Of a stretch of 64,000 nt of DNA, positions 1 through 11,800 are shown piece by piece. The stretch is taken from NCBI GenBank assembly GCA_963931925.1, contig OZ007583.1, positions 16,190,548-16,254,547 on the forward strand, written 5' to 3'. Positions within the stretch are counted from its first letter, which is position 1; the number at the start of each line of letters is the position of its first letter. A program made the translations under genes and the position numbers. The notes under the pieces were generated by a model that was given only the letters and a program-made list of their open reading frames with translations, was not told the DNA's origin and did not search any database. This DNA comes from Onchidella celtica (taxonomy: Eukaryota; Mollusca; Gastropoda; Systellommatophora; Onchidiidae).

Positions 1-624
1 TTTTTCTCTAAACAATAAAATCTGCAAGTGATTACTATAGAGTAGAATAGATACATTTGCCTGAGCAATGGTCCAAACAGCATTCTCTTTTCAATTTCCA
101 GATGGCAAACAATGGCAGCCTTAATATCCACAATGAGCGTGCATGACTTCTGAATTTTGCTATCCCAAAAAGAACCTGGAGTTCAGTCCTACCCACCATA
201 GCATCAGAGGTATAAAAAATCAGTGCAGTGCTTGAGATCAAATCTGGTTATCTTTGGCATGTGAGGCAAAAATCTGTTTCTTTCACAGTCAAACTCCCCC
301 CCCCCCCTCCCCTCCTCCCCAAGGCCAAAACCGTCCCAGTCTGTCAATGTCAATTGTCACAGATCTACAAGTGATAATCAGATGACATTCAAAACGAATC
401 TTTTTCTATATATTTGTGACAAAAGACGATGGAAAGTAAATTTATGTAGGCTATCTTAATTTTACATTTTAAAAAGAAAGAATATTTATGTAAAACAGAT
501 CATCAGAGTTAGCTCATTTAATGGAATCAGGAATTCCACATATTTAGAAACTGGGATGAAAATGAATGAGATTTTCCCCTGAATCATTATGTTTGTCATA
601 AAAATAAGTGGAAATTTGGCTCAC

Positions 625-1413
625 CTTGCTGAAGTAGGTTTCAATGTGATCTTGTGAGAATTGGTAAGTGAGGAGGTACTGCAAAGCTCCTCTGTCCAGT
701 AGCTCCCTGGCCAGTCCTAGGGTAGATGTGGCTGTCACAATGAATCCTATGACGGCCTGACCCCTTGGCCTTTGATGTCGCGGTTTTCCTGCTGCATCAT
801 GCAAGGACAGAAGGTATGCCACAGAGTCCTGTAAGGTGGTCTCCCAGGTGTCTCTATTTTCATTAGACAAAGGAGCTTTGGTTCCCTTCATGATTGGGTT
901 TTTGCTATTCAGTATGTCAAAAAGCCCATCAATGCATCTGATAAATTGGCATGTTTCGTTCGATCCCTGGAACTGCGGATGGTGAAGGTCATCTCTCAGG
1001 TGGTCTAAAGCTGTAGCAACCGATGCTGACAGGGTTTGTGCTGCAATGTTTACCTTCATCTTGACATTTTTGTAATGAATATGTCGACTTCGCAGTTTGT
1101 TTGTAAGGTACAGGCTGTCCTCACTCTGAAGATAATGAAGATTTTGGATGAATTTCCACGAAATGCATTTCTTGCCTTTGTCTGAGTGCCTGTATATGCA
1201 CCCATACTCGGCCAACAGATATCTGAATAATTTCAACATGTGCGGTGCATCACAAATGAAGTAAATTCTTTCATGAGGGTTGACAAAGTAGGGTTTTGGA
1301 TTTCTTGCACGTATCTCACAACCCAAAATCTTTACAGCTTTCATGTTTGCCTGCAGTCCATCTGCAACAATGGTTTTCACATTAAGACCACAGTCTGCAG
1401 CTCGTAAAACAGC
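625..1413 (-). mobile_element. P-element/THAP9-like transposase, one long exon
   Basis: An open exon of 263 codons with acceptor ctctttggag and donor gtgagc. Motifs match the catalytic region of P-element and THAP9 transposases: ADCGLNVKTIVADGLQANMK, then PHERIYFICDAPHMLKLFRY and, near the end, YLLTYQFSQDHIETYFSKV (SQDHxExxFS is typical). The THAP DNA-binding exon and the C-terminal part were not identified nearby. No stop interrupts the exon, so this is either a young element or a domesticated copy. It lies antisense, upstream of the first visible chitin synthase exon. Confidence 0.8.
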
Positions 1414-1924
1414 CTCCAAAGAGGGAGGGGACAAGAAGGTTAGCAGGCTATCAGATCAACAGACTTAAGTCTTTTGTCCTGTTTTACAAACTCTAGATCT
1501 ATTTTTTTTTAAATATAATAGGCCTATATATCTTCATAGTTAACACTGACTGACTGAGGAACAGCTACACTATCAGTATTAAGTCTATTTCACATATGAA
1601 TTTCATCCTTGCCTCTATCACCTACTGTGCTAGCTCTTCATAATGGGCCTTTTTAATTGCTTACATAGCTACCCAAAGCAAATGTAATTGTAAGCACACC
1701 TCTCTTAACTTTTTTTCCCCTCAGTACTCATATTCATCACTGAGCATCAATTGACATCAGACATTAATGTACTGTGCCAGATGTCCGGGCTGAGAATAAT
1801 AAGTTGCACAGCCAAAACAGAAGTTACGAAAGCAGTTCAAGAAACGAAATCTGATTAGCCAAACCACACTAGCTGTTCTGTTATCAATACCGTTATATAG
1901 CAGACAGTGATGCTGACTGCTGTA

Positions 1925-2240
1925 CTTGGGTCAATGACGCCACGCTGTTGACTGCTAGCGGTACGCGAGCCTGTTCCTCATTAAATTTGCAATAAACTAA
2001 CACAAACTTTTGACAAACAACATCAGAAAGCCATTCTCATATAATATAGATCTAGTCTATATAAAAAATCTTGCCAGGCCCACTGTATTCGGTTAATTGC
2101 ACCCACATAAATCTAGAATCTAGCTCTAGACTAGATCATAGCGGTCAATGACGCGCTGCTACTGCTAGCAGAACGAGAGCCTGTTCCTCACTAACTTTGC
2201 AACAAACAGACTAAAACTCTTGGTAAACAAGATAATAAAA
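1925..2240. repeat. Direct duplication of about 90 bp
   Basis: About 1945-2030 and 2150-2235 share GAGCCTGTTCCTCA followed by related text (TTTGCAA, ACAAAC, TAAACA). The two copies sit about 200 bp apart, next to the putative leader exon of the P-like element. Confidence 0.55.
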
Positions 2241-2521
2241 CCAATCAAATAAATATCTTGTGATTCCTTACCTTTCAAATTGTCAGCTGGAGTTTGCAGT
2301 CGATCTTGAAACAATAACGATGTCAATTTAAAAAACGAAAGTGAAACTGCACAGGAAGAGTACGCTGTCTGCTGTTTATCAGGCTTAAACAATGGCGGCC
2401 GGACTTCCTGGGAAGCGTCGGTTTCCGTTCCTCCGACCAATGAGAGTCGGCGATCTAGTGTACTATATCTATGATCATAACAATGGTGGTAACAAGATTT
2501 GAAAGAGACCGTCTTCACCAA
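2165..2521 (-). other. Possible 5' exon of the P-like element
   Basis: A 118-codon open frame with no motif I recognise. It ends at a good donor (GAAAG|GTAAGG near 2272), lies upstream of the transposase exon on the same strand, and includes a CCGCCATTGTTT promoter-like stretch. Read as a possible untranslated or leader exon rather than a protein. Confidence 0.25.
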
Positions 2522-2787
2522 AGACAGTGTGCGTATTTGTTTACTGTAATTTGTTCATATTTTGGGGTTGACTGAAACTATTTAGAGCTGTTTGTACGCT
2601 CTTACATCCCGTGGAAATGCACAAATGGGTATTGCTGACCTTCGACCAAGGCAAGTGAAGTTTGCATTTCATCCAAAATGGACGTGCCCATACTTCCTGT
2701 AGTTAGGAAAAGTGGGTGTCTTTCGCTTCTGGTAGTTCCCTATTCTGTGATGTGGACTAATCAGTAGGCTTATCATTTCTTCCACAG

Positions 2788-2896
2788 CCCATATCTTTTT
2801 CGACGATGCCTTTGAAGGCCATGGAGAGGGAGACAAACGCTACGATGTAAATGACTGGGTGAAAATGTTGGTTCGATTGGTATCAGAGGCCACAGA
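2788..2896 (+). CDS. CHS: Chitin synthase exon a (first visible)
   Basis: This exon encodes HIFFDDAFEGHGEGDKRYDV, then NDWVKMLVRLVSEATE, the acceptor-side start of the GT2 domain. The acceptor is ttccacag and the donor is gtaagt. It enters with 2 nt and leaves with 2 nt. The preceding exon lies outside the window or was not recognised. Confidence 0.9.
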
Positions 2897-5800
2897 GTAA
2901 GTGAATCAAGTTTCTTGCGAGATCAGTAAGCTTAGGCACGCACCTGCGGCTTGTTGTCGTGTTGCCATCGTGTCACGTTGCCATTGACTCTGCATTGCGC
3001 CCGTGTCTCGTCAGTGTCGGATCTACTATGAAACTAATGAAACTTAAGCTTCAGAGCCCGCAATCTCGGAGGAGCCCTGAAGAAACTTTCCTTAGTGGGG
3101 TAAATTTTGGATGTTGCCCTATTGTTGCTGGTTGCGAAGGGACCCCATAACAGTTCAAGCTTCAGGGTCAGAAAAATGTAGGCCTAAGTCTTCCACAGTG
3201 TTTGTAAGTGTTGGTATCTCCATTCATTCACCTACATTTTTTTTTAATGGGACGAGACTATGTCGCGATTGAAACGCAACAAAGTGGCATGTGTGCGCCT
3301 AGCCTTAAGCAGAAAACTGATGTGGTCTTCCCAACCAGCAACCCTACGTCAGTCCGACATGTTAGAATGACGTAAAGGGTTTGTTCATATGAATGACATC
3401 ATTCCTACTTCGATTCCCTGTAACGAAATTGTGTCGCCTTCGGCTTTGAGTAGGAATATCCGCCATTACGGCAGCACTGCCAATTTTACGGAAATCCCAT
3501 ATAAGTTCACATGTGATTGACGTAGAGATGCTGGCTTAATTGGGATCGGGAAGATGAAGTTGATAATTACTTGAGGTTTAATTCTAAATGGCTCTGTTTC
3601 AAAGTTCAGCGTTTATGTTATTTGATCATGTTTCTTTATCTGGATCCCGTAATTCTTTCCGGAGTCCCGGGGTCACTGCACGAGCGAGCGTTGCACTAAC
3701 TGCCTCCACCTTTTGAGGTCATGGGCAAGGGCCTGGGTTGTGGCAAAGTTTTCAACTGTCTATTCAGTAATGTTGTCCGTCCATTTCTTTATAGTTCTTT
3801 ATGTAATCATGCAAAGGATAAGCATGGAGGTCTAATTCCTCATTATTACTCAGAGTAGGTCACCTTAACCCATGTTCCAGCGGTTATGCAGTAAATCTGA
3901 GTTAGGCCTGGAACAAGTAATGTAATATTGACGGATATTCATTTAATTTAGTCGTACTCTTGTGTAGGCCTATCTACTTAATTCCATTCATTACCTTTGC
4001 CGACCCACCCTCCTTACTTCCCCACTCCGATTTAGCCCATATCTCGCAGTCATCCCAGGGCCGTCTTGACAGCATTATGGGCCACTGGACAAAGCAATGG
4101 GCTGCGGTCCGCCCCCTAAGAAACTACTCATAAATTTGCATACATGGGGCCTCCTAAAGCCTTGGGGCCCCTGGGCGACTACCAGTGTGCCCCTGCGTTT
4201 TCACGGCTGTGGGTCATCTTTCATCCATATTTGACGAACAAAATCATATCTCATTTTTATGAGATTATCTGTGGTCCATACTTGAAATGGCTGCATAATC
4301 AGAATTACAATCAAACGCTGCATAATCAGAATTACAATCAAACTGCAGTAGGCCTACTGATTAGTTTATTCTCTTAGCCTGGGTTCGCACCATTCGATTT
4401 TAATGGGCCGACTAGTCAGGTAGTGACTCCACCATCACTGAGTTTCAATGAGATCCAAGAAGTCATCTGGTGCCGTGGGATCTCATTGAAACAAACTGTT
4501 GTGACGTCATCATCCAACTCGTCGGCCAATCAAAATCATTCTGTGCTAAATTAATTGTTTCGTCTACATTTATTTCATTGTTGTGTCCCTTTGTATCCCC
4601 TACCAATCAGCATCGAGCATGGCGCTGAAATGAACATCCCCATGCCTGTGATGGTTGAGACGCCCTATGGAGGACGACTGGTCTGGCATTTACCTGGGGG
4701 AAATACGCTTACAGCACATCTCAAGGACAAGGCTCAGATTCGGCATAGGAAGCGCTGGAGTCAGGTCAGAGGAGAAGGAAGGGACAAAAAGAGGAGAATG
4801 ACAGAAGAGGGGATAGGAGAAAGAATGATTGAAGAGGGATAAGGAAGAGAATGTTGTAGAAGGGATCAGGAAGAGCATGTTGTAGAAGGGATAAGGAAGA
4901 GAATGTTGTAGAAGGGATCAGGAAGAGAATGTTGTAGAAGGGATCAGGAAGAGAATGTTGTAGAAGGGATAAGGAAGAGAATGTTGTAGAAGGGATCAGG
5001 AAGAGAATGTTGTAGAAGGGATAAGGAAGAGAATGTTGTAGAAGGGATAAGGAAGAGAATGTTGTAGAAGGGATAAGGAAGAGAATGTTGTAGAAGGGAT
5101 AAGGAAGAGAATGTTGTAGAAGGGATAAGGAAGAGAATGTTGTAGAAGGGATAGGGCAGACAATGACTAAAAAAGGGATAAGGAAGAGAATGAGAGAAGA
5201 AGGAATAGGAAAAGAATGACTGAAGAAGGGATAAAGAAAAGAATGGCTAAAGAAAGAAAAGACTGTGATGTGTTCAGATTTCTCGGCCCGGTGTTTAATC
5301 TGACCGCATGAGAGCAAAACTCATAAATATATAATAGATAAACTAGAAGAGAATAATAAACAACGGAGGAAAGAAAAGGGAAAGCAAGAAAAACAAAGGG
5401 CAATAATAAAAAAAAGAATGAAAAGCAGCAAAATGGGAAAGAAAGAATGACATTTGGGAGAAAATCGAGCAGAAAATAGAAAGGAAATGTCAAAAGAAGA
5501 GATGTTCCCCAGGGAATTCATGAATTCTCATTCACCTAAAGAAAAATCCAATTGTTTGTAATTGTTTTCCAACAGGTCATGTATCTCTACTACTTTCTGG
5601 CTCATCAACTAATGTCAGAACCCATCAGTGACGTACGGAAAATGATACGTTCACAAAACACGTTCTTGCTGGCGCTGGACGGAGATGTGGACTTCCAGCC
5701 CGACGCCTTGCTTCTGTTGATTGACAGGCTTAAGCTCAACCCACATGTGGCTGCTGCATGTGGCAGGATTCATCCGATTGGTTCTGGTGAGTAGTGAAAT

Positions 5801-8800
5801 GAAAAATGTGAATAATTATGCTTAGGTCTGTCTAGTTAAGCAGACATTAATTTTGTCATTGAAGACTGACAAATCCGCAGAAATTGGTTGGTTTTTCTTG
5901 TGAAGCAAAATATTCGGTGGAAGTCTGTCATTTTAAGATGCATTCCAATGTGAACAAAAAGGCTAGATAAACCCGGTCATTAGGTTATGTTGATGTTTTG
6001 TTTCTTTTCTTGTTTTCGTTTTTTCAAGTAAATTTCCATGCACACAAAACCAGTCCCAAGTTACAATTTTCTTTTTTAAATGTTGGTATGAAAGAAAACT
6101 ACATGGAAAGCCCCATCGATCTCAACAGATCCATAACACCGGCGAAACAATTGCAAGCCTTGAAGTTGAGCCATATGGGCATATAGTTCACTGTCCCTAA
6201 TGCCGCAGTCTCACCAAGAAAACTCGCATGCGATTTTGATAATTATGAAGCTCGTGCGTGCTGAGGCGTGTTTTGACACGTGTTTTTGGCCCTCACACAC
6301 CAACTCGTGTCAAACTCGTGCCTAGCTGCAGAAAAATAGCTCCAGCCTTATTTTTTCGGCAAGTCGTGTGCGATTTCTTGACATTCGAGCGGAGGCGTTC
6401 GCCTGGGTTCGTGTCAGCACGCACCAAACTGATGCGCGCGCATCCACTCAGGAATGTGAAAAATTCGCACACGAGCTCACGCGTACGTGGCAGCCTACTC
6501 GTGCGTGTTGACACAAGCCCACACGTTCGTGAGACTACCCTATATAATAGGGCCTGCTTGTGTTATTTCGCTTGGCTCCCGCTTTTATACTTGTCCTCCT
6601 CCTCCACAATTCGTGCGAGTATAGCACAACTCCTGTGCGAATTGTGCAATTTGGGCCTCAAATCAGTCCTGGCGGGAGGGGGCGAAGGTTATTCGTGTGC
6701 GAGTCGTGTGGGCACGCGTGGGCTCGTGCACGAACGTGTCAGCTCTTGTGCGAATTTTGCTTGTGTGCGTGTGGGCACGTACGTACACGACTTAACTTGA
6801 CACGTTCGCACACGAGTTTTCTTGGTGAGACTGCGGCATAATACAAAACAACGGTAAGGTCCAAGCGCCCTTTGTCTTTTTCTCAAAACCACCTTTTCCA
6901 TCTATATCCATATAAAACTATTTATTGTAACACTGGTCACCACGTATTTCCGATTGGCCAAGTAAAGTTTTTGCATTCGTTTTGGTACTGGTGTATTCGT
7001 ATTTTTATGACGTAACCATGGTGTGTTCGCGGATTTTTAACTGTTTGCTTATGTCTGGCAGGCCCCATGGTGTGGTATCAGAAGTTTGAGTACGCCATTA
7101 GCCATTGGCTACAGAAAGCAACAGAACACGTGATTGGCTGTGTCTTATGTAGTCCTGGTTGCTTCAGTTTGTTTCGTGGCTCTGCTCTAATGGATGACAA
7201 TGTGATGAGGAAATATGCCACGCCCCCAACCCTGGCCAGGCACTATGTACAGTATGATCAAGGTAAAGGCCTCTCATACTGCCTACCAGCCATTAAATTA
7301 TTGAACAAGGTCCCTGTAACCAGGTGGCCAAACTAATTAAAACGTTCCCCTGACCATATGAATAGTTCAAGCTGATGAACAAACCCAGAAATCAAACTTC
7401 ATTTGAAGCAAAGAGCTGAAAGCCTCCGTTGTGTCGGAGATCGTAATTTTTAGGCCTAACGTCGAGGCGTCAGCGATGGGACACAATGATTTGTCAAAAC
7501 CTTGTCAGAGGAACTTTTTTTGGGTTTAGTCTGACCACCTAGCCAGAAGAATCACCTCGTTTTTTGTTGTTGTTGTTGTTGTTGTTTTACATTTTCGGCC
7601 GACATTTACAAGGGTGGATGAAATATTTGATACAACAACATTTATTAGAGGTTGAGTTATCTCAGATGCTCCAAATATATCCAGATATATGGTCATAATT
7701 ATTTGCTTGTAATCATTTTTGCTTCAGAAAATTCTTTTCTCCGTAAATAATTTTTGCTTAATTATCAGAAATCTTGTTTTATTTATATGCTGCAGATAAA
7801 AGGATTGTTCTTTATACTTTTTACATATACTGGATTTTGCAAAATATAGTTATTTGCACATTGTGTCTTTCACCCGTTTAAAACAATATGCAATTAAGAT
7901 CAAAATAAAATCACTTATTGCTTTGTATAAAGGGTTTTGCGTGCTTCTAAGCATTACGTGCAACCCTCTGTTATACTTTTTTTTACATTAATGACTGACA
8001 ATGTGCCTTTCCGTGTGATAAATACCTTTCTACCCGTCTATCTGGCAGGTGAAGACAGGTGGCTATGCACATTACTCTTGCAACAAGGCTACAGGGTGGA
8101 ATACTGCGCTGCATCCGACAGTTTTACATATGCGCCAGAAGGGTTTTATGAGTTCTACAATCAGAGAAGGAGATGGACACCATCCACCATGGCGAATATT
8201 CTAGGTGACATATCCTGTTTATTCATACCTCGGAAATATTTTCTGATATTTTATATAGTTTTCTTTTCCTTTGCTCAGTTTACAGTACAGCAAAGATATT
8301 AGGTACGATAAGATGAGACGCTCTCTTCTTTGCTCCCCTTTAAAAAAATCGTGCACACAGTTTGCGTACTGATCGGGGGCCGGACCCATGATAATAATAG
8401 ATTAAAGATGCTGATTTGTTTACACTGTTGTTGCAACTTTAAACAAAAAGTCGGAGTTTTCCTACAGCGAAGTTATGGGCTACTTACAAAATCAGTGATG
8501 CCAGTCAAGGCCTGCAGCGATGGCTGAACCGTGCACAAAATTCAATATTATCCCTATATTATTGGCTTTGTAAAATATGGCATTGTTCATGACTTCCGCG
8601 CATTCGCCGCTTAGTGGCTGTGCCTAATCTGTGCCACGCTAAATGCTCTGCCTCATCTTATCATATCTAATATCTTTAAGCACAGTCAGAACCAAAAGGA
8701 AATTATGTGTATTCCATCGAAATTTGCATTTTTCAGTTCATTGGCTTTTCTGTTTCATTATTTCTCAAAGAATATTTTCCCTGCTAAAGACATCACTGGT

Positions 8801-11800
8801 TTTATGCCCAGCAATCGAATCTGCATTGGCTTCATGAGAAGACATTTGATTTTGCTTTTTCTACGGAAACATGATCGCAGAAAAATCTAAAGAAAACAAC
8901 AACAGAAAATCTGTGGAGTAGCAGCAGGGCTTGGAATGTAACATTTCTTTTTCTGATGCTGGGCTCTATAACAAACAACCTTTTTTTTTTCTTCTTATAA
9001 CAGGAAGATCACCGGTGGTTTTCACTTTAAGACGAATTTTCTGACAGTTCTCGTTTACCTAAATGAACGTTTGGTATTTGTCTTTCTTGTCATAGATTTA
9101 TTGGAAAGTTGGAAATCCGTAACAAAGAAGAATGAAGACATCTCCCTGCTGTACATTGCCTACCAAACATTCATGATGGTTTCTTCCATTCTCACCCCTG
9201 GCACAATCTTCATGTTGATCGTTGGAGCTATAACTTCGGCTTATCCGGAGATTCCGCTCTTTGGCAGTTTGATCATCAACCTCATACCTGTAGCTATTTT
9301 CATTCTCCTGGTCTTTACCGCAAAGTCCAGTACTCAGGTAGGTACTTTTACACAGGCACTTTGCCACACAAAACGTCTTTTGAGAGGTCGAGAGGGCAAC
9401 TTCCTCTTTCAATAACTTCTTGGTGAATTGTTTACTATCACTGTGATATTAATAAAAAAAATATACATAATTATAGTTAGTGTTAATCTATCTTTTATTG
9501 TCAGTGGGGCATCAACTCATACTACATACTATACCGTAAGAACAGTACGCGTCAAGTGGGTTGTTTAATAACGTACTCCTGGTGTCTAGAAATTTTAATG
9601 GTGTTATCACATATGTAAGATAAGATAAGATAAGATAAGATAAATTTTATTCGTCCTTGTACAAGGAAATTTGGTTTGATCATTGAATACATAACAATAC
9701 AGTTACAGAAATCATAATATATATAGCGCGCGCACACGCACACACACACACATACATATGTATATATACACACACACTAATAACTAAACAAAATTAACAG
9801 CGCACACAATATGCTTCCGTTACTAAAACACATTGGCCTGTCACGCAAGACACAATTCAACTGTACACAAATTATGATCAAGGTGACGACATTATTGCAA
9901 TGTCATTATTCAGGTTAGACCAGGGCGCTGTCAGAAGGTGATGGACGAACAGCACTTATTCTTATAATAGTAAAGCTGCAAACCGTCGAATTTCTCATTT
10001 GTGCAGAAAGTGGAGTTGGAACAAAGAGAACTAAGGCCGCGTTTACCGGGGCGGTGTATGTGTGTATTTTGGAGGGGGGGGGGGGGGGTTAAAGGTGAAA
10101 ATCACTTTTTGTTACTATGACTGTCTGTAGCTTGTGGTGTCTTCATATACCATTGCTTAACATTGCTCTGTGTTCTGTTTCTTCAGCTTCTGTTTGCTGC
10201 CATCGTGTCTGTGATTTACTCTTTACTTATGATGATAGTTCTGGTGGGACTCATCAAACAAATTGCCGACTATGGATTTTGTTCAGTGACCACAATCTTC
10301 TTCATATCTGTTGTTGGTATTTTTCTGATAGCTGCAATTCTCCACCCTCAAGTAAGTATTGTTACAGGATTGTTTTCATCCATACATACACACACGCTTC
10401 CGGGTACACACAGATTTTTGCATGCAAACACATAGATATCTGTTGCATCTCAATGGCATTTCAAATCCTAGACAAAGATATTTCATCTCAATAACATTTA
10501 AAATGGTTATAAAAGATTTATCTTCTCTCACTCCCCTCAATTATACTTTTGCTGTTTTATTGTTTAATTTCTGCCTTATTTATCCCTATGTGCCTATGTT
10601 ATGTGTGTGCGTATGTATATATGTATGTATGGCATAAGGGCATATGCAATGGATTGTGTGTGAGAGAAAGAGAAGGAGAGAAAGAGAGACAGGATAGAGT
10701 GCAGATGGAGAGAACAAGACTTTCTGTACATCGCCTGGAGCATTTGGGAGGGGAGGTCGGGGGGATTGGACCCTATATAACGATCTTCATTATTATTATT
10801 ATCATCATTATTAATATCATTGAGAAATTTGCAACTGGACGCCATTTTGATTTTCTACCTCCAGGAATTCACCTGCATTCTCCATGGGCTTCTGTATTTT
10901 GTGTCCATCCCATCCATGTCTCTCCTGCTGATCATTTACTCTCTGGGAAACTTACACGTGGTGTCCTGGGGTACCAGAGAGGCAGCCAAACCAACACCTG
11001 TACAGAATGCACAGGTCAAGAAAGGCGGGAAAGTCCAGAAATGGATGTCGAAACTCTCAGGGGGAATGGATTTGGATGGGCCCGGAACTGTTGGTGGTAG
11101 CCTTATCAGGTTGGTAAAGATATATTTTCTTTAACTCTTTGTTTGCCAATAGCCAATAATTTTGTTCTTCCGCTGGTCACGTTTGTGCCAATCACCGATG
11201 TATCAGTGCACAAGAATGCTAGGCTATTTTGTATCGGGAAGAAAGAGATTCGGCTTTCTATTTAAATGTTGCTGTACTTAGTCTTCATTCATCTCTCCCA
11301 CTTTTTCTTCCTGTATCGACAAACACGGAAAAATTCATGGCACACAAAGAGTTAAACAGTTTTTACTTGTAGCAAGGTTTTGTGTGTGTTTCTTGTTCTT
11401 GATGTTGTCGTTGTTTTGTAAATACTATTTATTTTATTCACTTAATGATTAAGTTTCATCGCAAATAACAAGAAAGGTTAGCAAGTGAGCACGTGAGCTT
11501 TAAACATGTAATTAATTGGAAAGTCTGAGTAATCAGGTTACTTGGGTATCTGGCACGACCTTCACTGGTTAGGTGGTGCAAGGTTCTACGGTTCTTATGT
11601 GAGCCAAATGGCCTACAAATGAATGGGTGATGACCAGTTGTAAATGGTTAATTAGGGTATCGTCTTCATTTCATATTATGAAACAAGTAACATTCATAAT
11701 TATTTATAATAGTAGATTGTGCCTGCATGTCTGACCATTCATTTCTACAATATTGTTGTTGTTATGAAAGCACTTTACGCCATTTATCGTCAGCTGTGTG

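Noticed and set aside
1440-2780. Search for the preceding chitin synthase exon
   Set aside because: No segment matching the expected residues before HIFFDDAFE with splice sites was found; it is probably left of the window.
4690-5521. Several long minus-strand frames rich in Phe, Leu, Ser and Pro
   Set aside because: They are the complement of the 26-bp minisatellite and adjoining purine-rich intron sequence.
6258-6901. Overlapping 70-180-residue frames on both strands
   Set aside because: All lie within or across the CpG-rich MITE; the lack of stops follows from base composition.
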